Shown here: positions 21,930-33,746 of the stretch, piece after piece | How positions within the stretch are numbered: position 1 is the first letter of the stretch | Layout: every line of letters begins with the position of its first letter | NCBI RefSeq assembly: GCF_947623445.1 | Contig: NC_135240.1 | Location: 27,342,001-27,406,000 of the forward strand | Source: Clavelina lepadiformis | Taxonomy: Eukaryota > Chordata > Ascidiacea > Aplousobranchia > Clavelinidae | Direction of reading: 5' to 3' | DNA length: 64,000 nucleotides | Program-made: the position numbers and the translations under genes | The notes under the pieces: model-generated | What the model was told of the DNA's origin: nothing | Seen by the model: the letters and a program-made list of their open reading frames with translations, nothing else | Databases searched by the model: none

Positions 21930-24140
21930 AGTAGGTGTAGTAGAGGTAGTTATGAGAGTGTTGGGTTGGGTGCAAATAATTCTTCAGGTCTTGATGAAAT
22001 TATGCGCCAAAAACTTTGCTCTATTTGATGAATTTTTTATATAATGAAAATGTTGAAATATTTCAGCATAAATAATACAAGAACACTATTCATCAAAGAA
22101 TAGACTGCGTAAACCTATCATTAAAAAAATTTAAAGTTACAGCTATGTCCAAAACGTTATTATTACTCTGTTCGTCCTTTAGTGTGAACACGGGCGCCGA
22201 ACTTGGGTGGACAGGGTGGATTATTCCACCCTGGATTTTTCTAACAAATAATAGCGATTTTATTTTCAGAAGGTTATTGCATTCTGGATAATCACATCAT
22301 TCGTTTTATCACACAAAGGGCGGAAGACCCAAACCGTAGGCATAGTCTATCTATCATTTGTAAAGACAATACTTCGGTTTATCGCGTAACGGTTTATTGC
22401 ATAATCCGGTTAATTGAATAAAAATTGGTGATTTATTCGAATATTCAAAAGTTTTTAAAAGATAAAATTGAAAACAACGCGCACTGGGAGCACACACGCA
22501 ATGGATAAGCTTTGTGACTTGTACTGCGCTTTGTTATGAAACAATGAAACCAACAATGCTCGATTTAAGCATTAACACGTGGCTGTCAATAGGCTCATAT
22601 TAACATTCACACTGTTTTAGTTTTATTTAAGCGTTGCGTTAAGATGATGCTGTAATATGTGAAGACGTTTTACGAAACAAACAAGTTGAAAAAGACGACA
22701 ACAATAAAGAAAGCTCTGCTGACGCAATCGTTGCGTTAACACCAAAAATTAAAGAAGTTCTGTATGTACTTCATACAATTCGCCAACGACTACAGTTTGA
22801 AGGGGCGGACATGGCCACATTTGTTTGCTTAAAAACACAAATGCAAGAAAGCATGTTTTCATCTTTTGCGTGCTTGAATGAATGGATGATGGCAATACAC
22901 AATAAAGGTTAGTGTTGACGTCTTTACACGTGACCAGCGTCGCACGTCAAGTAAGAAAATAAGTGGAATTTGCACTTTTGCATAAACGCATAAAAAGGCT
23001 TGGCAAATTGATTATGCAATTAACCGGATTCAACCGATATGCTTTTGTTGGAAGTGTTTTCCCATCTCTGGTGTTACGTCTGTACAGACAAACATAATGA
23101 CCAAAAATAACCTTGGGACGACGCATGCTAAGAGTTTACAGAAAATAGGGAGACCAAAACTAGATGAGGTGCAGAAAATCACGGACGATAAATACAATTG
23201 AGCTACTGTGTAAGTGTTAGATTAGCATAACCAGCAAGTCTAGGTTTTTTATAAAAAGCAAAAACTTGTAGCATGGCTGTTGTCGCAAATAACGTTGATT
23301 AGAAGTATTCTCAAACATATGAACATACGGGGAATTCCCAAACATAAGAACCCATTCACTTTTCCACCCTACATTTTGTAAACTTCGCCGCCTATGAGTG
23401 TGAATGTTTAGAAATATGCCTTGACAAGTATACCTTTAACTTAAATGACTTTCCACATCAGCATGACAATATGACACAGTAAATCACTGTTTTGGGAAAA
23501 CGATTTGAAACAAACTTAGCATAGATGCGGCCGCATGCCAACGTGGGTCCTTTAATGAGTTTGCATGTTTGCTTTTTGTTATATACATTTATCAGACACC
23601 AAGTAACATAAATTCTTGTTTCTGTCATTTTGAACAATGGTTGTAGAATAGTTAACCTTGCTTGTAAATCAATCATTTTCGTTTTCACCAAAAGTGTGGT
23701 GCGGATGACAAATCAAGCCAGTTGTTACTAACATGGACCAATGAAAAAGTGAAAGTCGAAAATGCTTAAAACGTGCTAAATAGAAATTACATTAACATTT
23801 GCTGGTAACAACTAGTACTGCTACTAAACCTGTTAAATCCATAAAACATAGTAGAAAAAGCAAAAACAAGCAAATGAGCAGGTGGTGTGTTCAAGCGACA
23901 CATTAATGAAAATTGCTTCAGTGCTGCACAGTACATCAGTGGATGGGAAACCCAACGTAAAAGAAACCCCATCCTTGGCAAGAGCCCGGTTTCTGGTGGC
24001 CATAGCTAGACTAAGGAAGGGCGTTGTAGATTAGCAAGAGTTTGTAAATCAAGAATCCACACCAATGATAATCTTTGGAAGATGAGATGACAATACTGCT
24101 CATTGCAAGATGGAAGCTTCTCTGGTACATCGACAGTGAT
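21930..24140. repeat. Duplicated segment D1, copy 2, containing a transposon
   Basis: Second copy of 16240-17540. The order of landmarks is the same, including the minus-strand zinc-finger relic (23400-23660) and the 'cagtggatgggaaaccca' stretch near 23936. The extra length is the hAT-like element at 22189-23396. Confidence 0.65.
22189..23396. mobile_element. hAT-like element, 1.2 kb, 8-bp target duplication
   Basis: Flanked by AGTGTGAA on both sides (22181-22188 and 23397-23404). Its ends form an imperfect inverted repeat (CACGGGCGCCGAACTT versus CATAGGCGGCGAAGTT, 12 of 16 matching). The duplicated segment at 16.7 kb reads 'aaatgtgaatgtttag' at this point and so keeps the empty site. No transposase frame is visible, so it is non-autonomous. 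Interior stretches with 'aatccggttaattg' and its inverse suggest a second, older element nested inside. Confidence 0.75.
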
Positions 24141-24149
24141 GTACGGAAA

Positions 24150-24960
24150 AAGATGCCAATGCTATGAATATGAAAATCTTAATAACTAAATGCAAATATT
24201 TTGAGCACAACTGGCTAATATGTGGGGACTTGAAAGTCTTGGGTATGCTACTTGGCCAACAAGGTGGCTACACTAAGTATCCATGCTTTTTATGTCTATG
24301 GGATAGTAGAGCTAAAACGGAACATTGGGAACAAGACCAATGGCCTGAGAGAAAAGAATTTACTAGAGAAAAAAGAAAATAATAAAAACATCCGTAACCA
24401 ACCATTAGTAGACCCAAGCAAAGTATTATTACCACCTCTTCACATTAAACTGGGGCTAAGGAAGCAATATGTGAAAAGCCTGGATAAACATGGGGCATAT
24501 TTTGGGTATATTTGCCAAAAATCTCCTGCCTTGAGCAATGAAAAGTTGAAAGCAGGAATATTTGATGGGCCAAAAATAAGACAGCTAATGAAAGACAAGA
24601 AATTTATCAAAACCATGAATCAAGATGAAAAAGAAGGTTGTGTGGCTTTTAGCCAGGTTGTGAGCAACTTTCTGGGTTATACCAAATCACCTGATTACAA
24701 AGAACTTGTCAACCGCTTGCTTTGCTCGTTTCCAAAACTTGGCTGCAACATGAGTGTAAAAGTGCACTTTCTGCATAGTCATTTGGACTACTTTCCAGAA
24801 AATTTAGGATCTACCAGCTGAACGTTTCCACCAAGATATCAAAATCATGGAAAAAAGATATCTAAGTCGGTGGAATGTTAGTATGATGGCCGATTACTGT
24901 TGGTGTCTTATGAGTTATGAGAGATGAGGAAACATATAGCCTAAACATTCTCGAAAGTCA
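24150..24960 (+). mobile_element. Transposon-type coding relic (GDLKVLGMLLGQQGGY family)
   Basis: The sequence encodes parts of a protein that is highly repeated in many invertebrate genomes. Visible motifs are GDLKVLGMLLGQQGGYTKYP with CFLCLWDSR, PLVDPSKVLLPPLHIKLG, KVHFLHSHLDYFPENLG and a MMADYCW stretch. The order of motifs is that of the full family. It is a broken fossil, interrupted in at least two places, without recognised ends. I know the family as mobile-element protein but cannot name its superfamily with certainty. Confidence 0.6.
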
Positions 24961-24964
24961 AAAA

Positions 24965-25800
24965 AGAGAAAGTTTCTTCCATAAAATAATATTAATTTCA
25001 GTGTTGTGACCTTTATTCAGATATGTGCTGTTATTAACTTTTTTGCTTTTAACGCCGAGGCATATTTACATATTGTGAATAATGCTATTTATTTGTCCTT
25101 ACTGTCAAAATATTGAATTGCGTTTTGTGAAAAAAATTGACGTGATAGAAAAAATCCGATGTTATTTTTGGAATCAGCGCCGCCAAATTAACCAAAAACA
25201 CATGTTACTTGTAAGTCAGCAAAATTGATGCTGACCAGTGTAATGATTACTTTCTGAGAACATCCGAAAAATATTTCAAAGGTATGAAATATATTAGATA
25301 TATATGGCTTATATTAGGTTTCATAACATTTCATTTCGTATGTTTCACATTAAAACCTGATTTTGTAAAAAATATGTATCAATCAATTGCTTTGAATCAT
25401 GCAACTCTTACTCGAATGAAGGGCTATTCCATTGCCTTATGCTATACGGTACTGGTATAGGAAATTAGTCTAAGCAAGCTTATTCATCGATACCGCTAAA
25501 AGACAATTATTTACAAAAACTGTCAGTGATAGTGCAGTGCGAACACCTCGGCCTTTCGAAAAACTTCCATGGAATTAGGCCTGTACAGAACTACTCCAAA
25601 TCTCCAATTTACAATTAGCTTAAAGCCTTTGCCTCACTCTGTCCCAACGCTTTTGGGCGCACGTGTTATGGCAGGCATGCTTCACTTTACAGCGAGAGTT
25701 GGATTGGACATCTTGTTGTTATGTATAAGATATCTATGTTTCTCCAGCATAAAACGTCTTCCATTAAATAGACATCACATAAAATTACCATTTCCAGTAG
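24965..25800. other. No gene recognised
   Basis: AT-rich sequence. The open frame starting near 25569 has no recognisable domain apart from running into the 51-bp repeat that follows. Confidence 0.4.
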
Positions 25801-25834
25801 AGATTGAAAACGGTCATGCTTGTAAATTCATAAA

Positions 25835-26065
25835 ACCCGGTGTTTGGATCTTTGTAAAACTCGGTGCTTATACAATAAAATTAAAGGCCGGTACTGTACT
25901 GGCATATTCGTAAAACTCGGTAATTATACAACACAAATTAAAGCCGGTGTTTACATATTCGTAAAACCTGGTGCTTATCCAATACAACTTATGGCCGGTA
26001 CTTACACATTCGAAGAACACGGTTCTTATAATATACATATTAAATCCGGTGCTTGCATATTCGTA
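25835..26065 (+). repeat. 51-bp tandem repeat encoding a 17-residue motif
   Basis: About four and a half copies of a 51-bp unit, of the form 'ggtgtttacatattcgtaaa' plus 'acctggtgcttatccaatac' plus 'aacttatggcc'. The unit length is a multiple of three, and copies encode variants of G-x-Y-x-F-V-K-P-G-A-Y-x-I-Q-L-x-A. A slip between copies one and two changes frame. Open frames extend on both sides (25569-25913 and 25844-26113) but no start, splice site or known domain makes a convincing gene. It could be a minisatellite or the remnant of a repetitive exon. Confidence 0.6.
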
Positions 26066-26119
26066 TTTCACATTCGGTTATCTTCGCCCCGCAGAAGACA
26101 AACTAGAGAATGAAAGTTT

Positions 26120-27060
26120 AAAGGTTCTTTGAGTGGTATTCAATGGTTGAACAGTATGATACTGTAACTTTTTCGAATGCAAATAGGCTGTACTCGAAAA
26201 AAAAAACCGTCTACAAGTCACAGACGTTGGCCTACTTGAATGACAGAACAGACGATGAATTTATTGCGTCATAAGGTGAGGTCAATATTCGGCAGTACAT
26301 CGGCCTTAATATGTATTGTATAAGCATCGGGTTGGTGTTTGATGTGATTTTGTTAAGCAGCAAGACTTCAAATGTTTTTAGAAGTTAATAACGTTAGCAA
26401 CTGCTTTTATAGCACAAGCGTACGTATTTATGTATGCGCAGTGTGAACAATGTTTCATGGTAGCGAGCTGGAAGCACCGGCAAGTACCGGGGTTATCCTT
26501 TGCATGAGCTGAATCACCGGCAAGCTAAGGGCACTGCATGCTTTTTACATGCTTTTGCATTTTTGACAAACCTAATATAAAGTGAAGGTTGTTTTTGAGT
26601 TACATAAGTTGTTATATTGCGCACTAGGCCTACAATTGCTAGCAGGCTGATGTCTTTTTCAACGCACTGCACTACAAACAATAAACAGAGAGACTTGCGT
26701 CAAGTAATATTTTTCAGCGAACAAAATGCGTAAGCACACAAGTATTCGACAGAGCGTCAGGGTAGGATGATCGAACGGACGTAAAAATAAGCTTCCGTTA
26801 TGAGAAGCTTGTCTCCGATGAAGCGGAATATGGCCTGCTGACAAACGGAAAACTTCTTGTAGTGATCAAAAAAGGGGGATAATTTTTGCAATAATTGTTA
26901 TTTTACCTTTTCCGCCATTACTTTTACATTTCCCTAAGCGAAGTAGCCTAATGCATAGATCTTGTACGGAACATACTGTAACGAATATGTCAAATTGCGA
27001 TCACCATAATGCAAAGTCTATTTCATAAAACTTGGACAGGTATGAAAGCTGCTCGAGGCG
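26120..27060. other. No gene recognised
   Basis: No supported frame or repeat boundary. A short duplicated phrase 'caccggcaag' occurs twice near 26473-26525. Confidence 0.4.
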
Positions 27061-27069
27061 ACTTCAGTT

Positions 27070-28090
27070 TGGCGGTTACTGGTTTTGGGGTTTTACAATA
27101 ACTGCCAAGTTAAAGAGATTAATATATATCTTATATATATATATAGCTATCTGACTCTTAAGAATGATTAGAAGGCTGTGAATTCTGTCTAGAAATCCTA
27201 AACTTCAGTTGAATAGTTTATATAATTTTAAACGCTGGGATTCTGATTAATATAGATTTTAATATTTTTCATTATTACTTCAAACAAACACTAAAATTAC
27301 AACAATATTATTACTGTACAAAAAGGGAATTTATGAATTATTTAACAATAAAAACGCATCACACTACATTTCACATTGATTTAAAGAATTATTCACTGAG
27401 TTATTAAGATCTATATCTTCTCATTAATTGAACTTTAAAACACCAATTGTAGGCTATACTGAAGAACTGATATTTAGACAACTAGAACCGATTTAATACT
27501 AATTCTGAATGCCCCCAATTACATAGCATACAACGATACATTTATACCCTAAACAAGATAATAAAGATTCAACTCGAAGAGCAATGCGCTTTTCAATGAC
27601 AGGAAATGATTTGGATTTTTTAAACTCGAAGTTTTAGCTCAGGTGATAATTACAATCTGGCAATTTTCAATTAAAGGAAACAAATGTCAATCAATATGGT
27701 CTATTTTTATATTAAAAATGCTGTTAATACAAGTTCAATCGTGTAGCTAAACATTTTTACCGATTAAGTTGTCAATCACATAAGGTAGGCCTAATTTTGC
27801 ATTTTGCAAACTCATACTGCAATGTGAATAACATGTTTGCAAAACATGATGCCAAATATGGAGTTATCGTATTTTGCAATAAATTCAAAGGTGCAATGCA
27901 GCAAGTATGTTACTGAACTGATTGTCAATCAACTATTCTTCGATAATTTTGCAATTATACCGTGGAGTTAGATTGAACTTATGGCAACTACGACGTTATG
28001 TAGGCCTAATAGCGCGTTAAATATCAGAAATTTAATTAAAATGATACAACTTGGAAGACAATGGAAACAGTGTCTTCCAAGTTTTAAACT
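27070..28090 (+). repeat. Dispersed repeat R3, copy 1
   Basis: About 1 kb whose two ends are matched in inverted orientation at 42566-43857. Landmarks are 'acaataactgccaa' and a run of TA repeats near 27130 at one end, and 'ttggaagacaatggaaacag' at the other. The latter is itself palindromic (tggaagaca...tgtcttcca). The copies are clearly diverged, with many small gaps. No coding potential was found. Class unknown. Confidence 0.6.
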
Positions 28091-28091
28091 G

Positions 28092-28156
28092 GTAATTATC
28101 ATTGAGTAAGCGGCTCATATTGATCTCTTTTATGGTAGCTGGTACCGACGCATACG
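28092..28156. repeat. Dispersed repeat R2, copy 2, left piece
   Basis: Matches 18055-18115 ('gagtaagcggctca...ctgacgcata'). It is continued at 30661, so the 28157-30660 block has been inserted into it. Confidence 0.6.
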
Positions 28157-29337
28157 GGGCCCATTTTCTGTAAAAATATTGCTTTTAAAGGTTAAGCGAA
28201 CAACTGAATGTCACAAAATAAGTATTTTGTTATCAAGGATGAATGACACATAACCTGGAAGAGATTCATCATAAGTACAGTAGTAAGGTATCGCAATTCC
28301 ATCCTCGGGCTAAGAAAAATCTTTGCACGATACCCGAAGATGATCCCTCATCGCTCGTGCTCCGGTTACCGAGCTTGTCTTAGTGTCTTATTCTAATGCC
28401 ACCCAATTATATCATTTACATAATATTTAACTATAGCTGTCGCAGCCATTGCTACCTGATAGTATTTGAAAGGCAGTTCCTTTTTTGAAACCTTGTATTT
28501 TAGTCTGTCCGCTCGTTGGCGCTAACAAACTACAAGCAATCTATTTTATTCGTAACTTTGACTGACCGCTTGCTGACGTCATTCGGCATATCCCAGTAGT
28601 TTATATTACATTGGTCTTCAATTTTTATTGGTATGCAGGGCTCAGAATAGACACGAAGAAATAGCTGTTCGCTCATGGCGTCGTAGCTTCTAAAACTCAT
28701 ATCAACTGACCTTGTTTAATCTATAGATCGATAAATGACAGTTTTAACCAATGTACAGTATTTCCACTATGTGCGTACAGCGTTTTAAGTAACTTTAAAA
28801 TGTTTCGGTTTTTCAAAGAAGTTGTCAAAAACGGGCAATTGCAAGTCCTAGCATCTATGCATTCTTACTCCTATTATGACTTGTTTTATTATGCACCTTG
28901 TTTCGTAGCTCACTTCTGACGCGATGTGGTTGTTGTGGCGTGCTACTAATGTTTTAAACTTTTTTAATTTTTGTTGTCGTGCGCTTGCTTCTTATTTCGT
29001 TGTATTATATGTACAATACCTGTCGGTCATACATACGATATAGAAAACAAAGAAGAAAGCACATCTTAGTGCGAAAAATCTGATGCAATGTTTGAACATT
29101 TCATGTTAAACTTTGTACAACTTGATTGCAGCAAGTGGTGCTGGTAGGCGGAAAGTCAAACTGCGAACGTCTTTGTTTTACCGCTTCCTATAACATCCTC
29201 CACCTGCCTTCGTCATCAAACTTCTTCTCTGGATCGAGTTTATGTTGGACGGTTAGATCATACAGAGGGGTAGGCTCGCACGATGACGTAACGCAGTATT
29301 TGTCCAGAGACCGGATACTTCCTGTGTCCATGTAGGT

Positions 29338-29667
29338 CAGACATGTGCAACCAGTGGCCCGCGGGCCGCACTGCGGCCCGCCAGGTTGTTTCGTGCGGCC
29401 CGCGTGATGCTCAGCAAAATGTTAGAACTTCATACTAGCCATCACTATTTCATGCAGTTTACATCAAAGCAATGGAAATTTTCGCACGCTGTGTATAGAA
29501 ATATTGCCCTTTGTGATGCAACAATGCTGCGTTGCATAATTTCGCAACATAAACTGCATAGGAAAGTCGTTTTACGATACTAATTTTTTCTGAAAAAATC
29601 ATGTGGCCCGCGTTGTCATTCAAAATTTTGTATTTGGCCCTCCAGTGAAAAAGGTTGCACATGCCTG
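29338..29667. mobile_element. hAT-like miniature element (GCGGCCCGC type)
   Basis: 330 bp with terminal inverted repeats CAG[A/G]CATGTGCAACC and subterminal 'gcggcccgc' motifs on both sides. These are the hallmark of a widespread group of non-autonomous hAT elements. The flanking octamers do not match, so the target duplication is lost or the ends are off by a few bases. Related in type to 54495-54674. Confidence 0.7.
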
Positions 29668-30329
29668 GGCCTAGAGTAAGACATATGCCTTTTGAATGGG
29701 GAGAATTTCACTTCAGCACAAGTATGGTTTGTGAACCCCATTCTGGCTGGACAGCAACTAAAATAAAACTATGTTTTTTGTATGATCCGACCAAGTGTCG
29801 AACCCCAGAACCACCGTATTAAAGACGAATGCTCTAAGCCAGAAGTGAGGAACATGCGGCCGCAAATCGGTTTGACAACCGCTCTTGCATGACGAAGCAT
29901 TCCGGCGGGACCAGCAGTCTAGAACTTTCTTTGGCCTGTTTCCAATTTTTGCGCAATGCGATATCAAAAACTGATAGCACGATTGAGTCGCAGCAGCAGT
30001 ATGTCTTCAATAGATTGCCGCACTCAACTTATGTAATGTACGTATTTTTTTGCGACCGCGGAAGCGTTGTTTGTTAGTGTTGATGAACAATTTATTTTTT
30101 CGTTTCTAAAATACTGTACAGTATTTCATAGTTTGACTAAAAAGATGTGCGGCTTACTCAGCTGTAACTGACAAAGTGGCTTGCCACAACGAATAGGACC
30201 GTCACCGCTGCTACAACGTCATTATGCAACGCAACGTAATTATGCGTAGATAATAATCGGCTATTGTTTCGTCAACTAACTAACATACTGTATTAGGACA
30301 ATCGTAAATCATTTTCGCTTAACTGTTAA

Positions 30330-30519
30330 TAATCCGGTTTATCGGATTTTGTTGCTATTGATTTAGCACATTTGTTCCAAAACTTTTGTGTCGGAGTCGG
30401 ACAGCGGGGTTTCCGGAATTAAAGGGGTAATTGCATAGGAAGAAATCCGTTCCCGGCAGTTTTGTGTCGGATAGCGGGGATTCCGGTTCATCGGGGTACG
30501 GATTAACGAGGTCCCACTG
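30330..30519. mobile_element. One end of a Tigger/pogo-like miniature element
   Basis: The right end reads, inverted, CAGTGGGACCTCGTTAATCC and is followed by TA at 30520-30521. 'Cggatagcgggg' and 'cggacagcgggg' phrases repeat inside. This fits Tigger/pogo-type ends, which carry near-repeated 'cggataa' subterminal motifs. The left end could not be found. Confidence 0.45.
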
Positions 30520-30660
30520 TAATAAGCATTTGTGCGTAAACAATAAAGCTTTGTACCGTAACACTTTCAAAGCTAACCTTCAAGGATCAAGGAGTTTTAA
30601 ACTTTGATATTTTTTGTTTTATTTATTATTCAAGGTTAGAACTGGGGTAGGCAAGGATAG

Positions 30661-31110
30661 GCATACGTATTCAAAGGTAGAACCGCGTAATTGACGCAAG
30701 TGGTGCTTTCCAAAGTTTGCTGCAGTGAAGCATGTATTCAATGATGTCAAGTCTATAAATAGACAAGAGTTGGCAACGAAACTTTTGATGTTAATTGCTC
30801 TTGTGTTGTTGTTGTTTGTTTGCAACGTTTTGCACAATCTAATTGGCATTTATTTATTGATGCTTTTTCTTTTTTATTAGGTGTTTTGTACCCCACGTGT
30901 TTTGTTTTTGTTTGCGTAAAAAAGGCGAAAAACATCATGGTAGTTTATTGATGTACACATCAATTTTAGTAGGTTAAGCAACGCAATTTGATAAGGGTTC
31001 ATGAATAAAGACATCCGATAGAGAATAAGTTGAAAAACGCCACATGCCGAGAAATTCAAAGTGGCAGATAATTGACTTTGATGTCAACGGCACACCATTC
31101 TATTGTTGGC
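30661..31110. repeat. Dispersed repeat R2, copy 2, right piece
   Basis: Matches 18115-18600, with 'tattgatgcttttt', 'gttttgtttttgtttgcg' and 'gactttgatgtcaacggcac' in the same order. It ends at the same 'ccattctattg' phrase. Confidence 0.65.
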
Positions 31111-31114
31111 TGGG

Positions 31115-31900
31115 GAAAGTAAATAAACATGCAAAACTGTAAAAATGTAGTCAATATATAGAACCTGTTAAAAAATTAGAATTATTCAAGGACAGTGCAT
31201 CCAACAAAACTCAAAGCAAATTGAGATAAACATGTGCTGGCATTGCTATGTGAAGCAAAGAAGTATTGCCTATGTACAAGCAATGCTAATACTAACATTA
31301 TGATAACTCTGTATGTAAAAAAAATACTAATAACATTTAAAAAGGTTTATTAAAGTTAAATTTCATGATTGCATCATGTACATTTATAACAGAGCAAGTT
31401 AACACCACAACTGAAAATTTTACATGAAACCAGAAGCAAAGTTCTTGTGAAATCAGATCACTGATTGCTTTCAATACAAAATCCACCAGTCTTTCACCTG
31501 GTTGACAATCCTTAGTTGAATATGGTTTGGTTTATACTTACGATGTACTTGCTAACAAAATGAAAGTGAATAGCAGGAAACTGCATATGATGTGAATACA
31601 GAAATATAACTCAACTGGAAAATTTGTTACATTAATCCAAAGACATTACAATCAGCAAAAATTAAAACAAAATGAGACAAATATCATAAAATGGTTCAGA
31701 TTTCGTAACATGTCTTTTGCAAATGTTGTATTATGTAACAAGATCTTTATGACACAAAACGTAATAACCACTGGTATAATAAACACATCACCAAACTAGC
31801 GTTATTTAATAGAAGTACAAATGCTAACATTACCGTAGCTTTGAGTCGAGGCAAATACCAAAACATTGTCACAAGTTGCAAGTTAACAGTTAAACCAAAC
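31115..31900 (-). repeat. Zinc-finger unit flanks and a dead first block
   Basis: Positions 31120-31420 match 5' flank sequence of other units (compare 12970-13300). Positions 31440-31515 hold a first-block relic with the initiator lost (AAG in place of ATG) and SDLISQEL still readable. Positions 31550-31900 hold the 3' flank block of unit B2. Confidence 0.5.
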
Positions 31901-31903
31901 ATT

Positions 31904-32935
31904 TCATTCACAATGCTTTCCATTGCGGACTTTCATATGAGACTGCAAATGGAAGTTTCCTGAAAATGATTTCAAACAAATTTTGCATTGATAAGGGCAC
32001 ACTCCCGTGTGGACTTTCACATGACGTTGCAAAGTGCTGTTTCTTAAAAACGATTTGCAACAAACATTGCATTGATAAGGGCGCACTCCAGTATGGACTT
32101 TCATATGTTGCTTCAAAGTGCTATTTTGTGAAAATGATTTGCAACAAACATCGCATTGATAAGGGCGCTCTCCAGTATGGACTTTCATATGATGCTGCAA
32201 ATGGCTGTTTTGTGAAAATGATTTCCTGCAAACATCACATTGATAAGGTCGCTCTCCAGTGTGGATTTTTAAATGAGCTTGCAAACTGCTGTTTTGTAAA
32301 AATGATTTGCAGCAAACATCACAGTGATAAGGGCGCTCTCCAGTGTGGATTTTCATATGACGCTGCAAATGGCTGTTTTCTGAAAATGATTTGCAGCAAA
32401 CATCGCATTGATAAGGGCGCTCTCCAGTATGGACTTTCATATGATGCTGCAAATTGCTGTTTAGTGAAAATGATTTGCAACAAATCCGACATTGATATGG
32501 CTGCTCACCAGTATGAGTCCTTGAATGAGAATTCAAGTTTGATCTTTTTTTAAAAGATTTATCACAAAATTTGCAGCAAAAATGCTTTCCTTTGTCTTTT
32601 TCCTTAGTTGCCATCAAACATCCAATATTGCTTTTAATGTTTTTACAATTTGTCTTTTCTTTATCAGAAAAATTCAAAGCTAACATGTTGCAATTGTTGA
32701 ATTTGTGTGCAATTTTTTCATTTAAGTTTTCAGTATCAGCAACAGCGCTTTTGAATTCATTTGTTTCATTCTCCGACTGAGGAACAATACTATTCAACAT
32801 TGGAGTAATTTGGTCACCACTTTCAAAGCCAGACACCTCCCAATGCTGCATCGATTCTTCTTTGACAACTTTGATATGAAGATAAACTAATTCAGACTTT
32901 GCTTCTGATGGTTGCGACGTATCCCCATTTGGCAT
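31904..32935 (-). CDS. C2H2 zinc-finger protein, 8 fingers (subfamily B2)
   Basis: Likely nuclear DNA-binding protein, 343 residues from the first in-frame ATG (32933-32935, MPNGDTSQPSEAK). A possible splice acceptor ('tttttcataag') lies just upstream, so an exon carrying the MECHPSG block may be joined there. Residues 1 to about 118 are an acidic linker with [12 protein letters not shown]. Then come HFCCKFCDKSF and seven canonical fingers. The last finger reads QSHMKVR: the final zinc-binding His is replaced by Arg, and the protein ends NGKHCE, so this finger probably does not fold normally. The gene is a recent tandem duplicate of 33747-34853. The linker and about 1 kb of flank are nearly identical, whereas several fingers differ. 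Confidence 0.8.
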   Translation of the reverse strand: MPNGDTSQPSEAKSELVYLHIKVVKEESMQHWEVSGFESGDQITPMLNSIVPQSENETNEFKSAVADTENLNEKIAHKFNNCNMLALNFSDKEKTNCKNIKSNIGCLMATKEKDKGKHFCCKFCDKSFKKRSNLNSHSRTHTGEQPYQCRICCKSFSLNSNLQHHMKVHTGERPYQCDVCCKSFSENSHLQRHMKIHTGERPYHCDVCCKSFLQNSSLQAHLKIHTGERPYQCDVCRKSFSQNSHLQHHMKVHTGERPYQCDVCCKSFSQNSTLKQHMKVHTGVRPYQCNVCCKSFLRNSTLQRHVKVHTGVCPYQCKICLKSFSGNFHLQSHMKVRNGKHCE

Positions 32936-33560
32936 TGAACTTATGAAAAATTTATATCTCAAAAAACAAAAGTTGAATTGTAAATATTTATAGTTACACA
33001 ATCCTGTAAAAATAACTTAGCTGATGTCTATGTCGTCATGGTTATCGACCTATACAGCAGACAAAACAAAAGAGAGCAGCACAAAACAGTAACCTAACAG
33101 ACAAAATTGAATAATGTTTAGAAAAATAAGTTGAAACAAAGCTTTTAACAAATTCATCTCTAGCTTTGCTGATTGAAGTTAACTTTTTAAATGACACTCA
33201 ATCACTTACATGACAAAGTAAACAAATCTAAAACTAAAAATATTTTTACAAGATGTATGTCAACTAAGGCCTTGAAAATCTATGTCTTTGTATCAAGAAA
33301 ACAATCTTGAAATATTGTAGCAAAAATGATTTCAAAACATGAATCATCAAAGAACAGAATCTGTAACAATAAAATATATATAAATGATATTTAAAAGTAA
33401 ATTCATGTCCAAATAGCTTTTTAAAATGTCATCATTTCACTGGTCATCCTTTGTTGTAAACTTTCCTGTGACCTGATAAACACGACTTCAATCCAAATGA
33501 CTTCCCACAACAAAAACTGCTGTCGTCACCCTCGGGTGTAAATTGTCAAATGATTTTGCA
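32936..33560 (-). repeat. 5' flank of B2, duplicated with offset 1918
   Basis: Nearly identical to 34854-35478 at a constant offset of 1918 bases until small gaps appear after about 33340. It contains the subfamily-B leader block. At 33465-33535 it holds a SFGLKSCLSGH finger relic belonging to the tail of the next unit. Confidence 0.7.
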
Positions 33561-33746
33561 AATAGCTCATATGTGAAAGTAATTAAAAGCATTCTAGCCT
33601 GTGTATACTGCCATATGGCCGTCTTGTTAAAATGATTTGAAAAAAAGTTCGCTTTGATGAGGACGTTCTCTAGTGTGAACTTTCATATGATGCTGCATAT
33701 CGCTGTTGTATGAAAATGATTTGCAACAAATCTGACAATGATACTG

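Larger units (their letters stand above)
28157..30660. mobile_element. 2.5 kb insertion in repeat R2, 7-bp flanking duplication
   Basis: The block is bounded by GCATACG at 28150-28156 and 30661-30667 and breaks an R2 copy whose uninterrupted form is at 18.1 kb. It therefore behaves as one insertion event or a composite. Inside are a 330-bp hAT-like element (29338-29667), part of the 54.2 kb element type (29670-29760) and a Tigger-like end (30330-30519). The remaining sequence has no recognised gene. No terminal inverted repeat was found at its own ends. Confidence 0.5.

Noticed and set aside
29386-29583. 65-codon frame inside the 29.3 kb miniature element
   Set aside because: Lies wholly inside a non-autonomous hAT-like element with no transposase motif.
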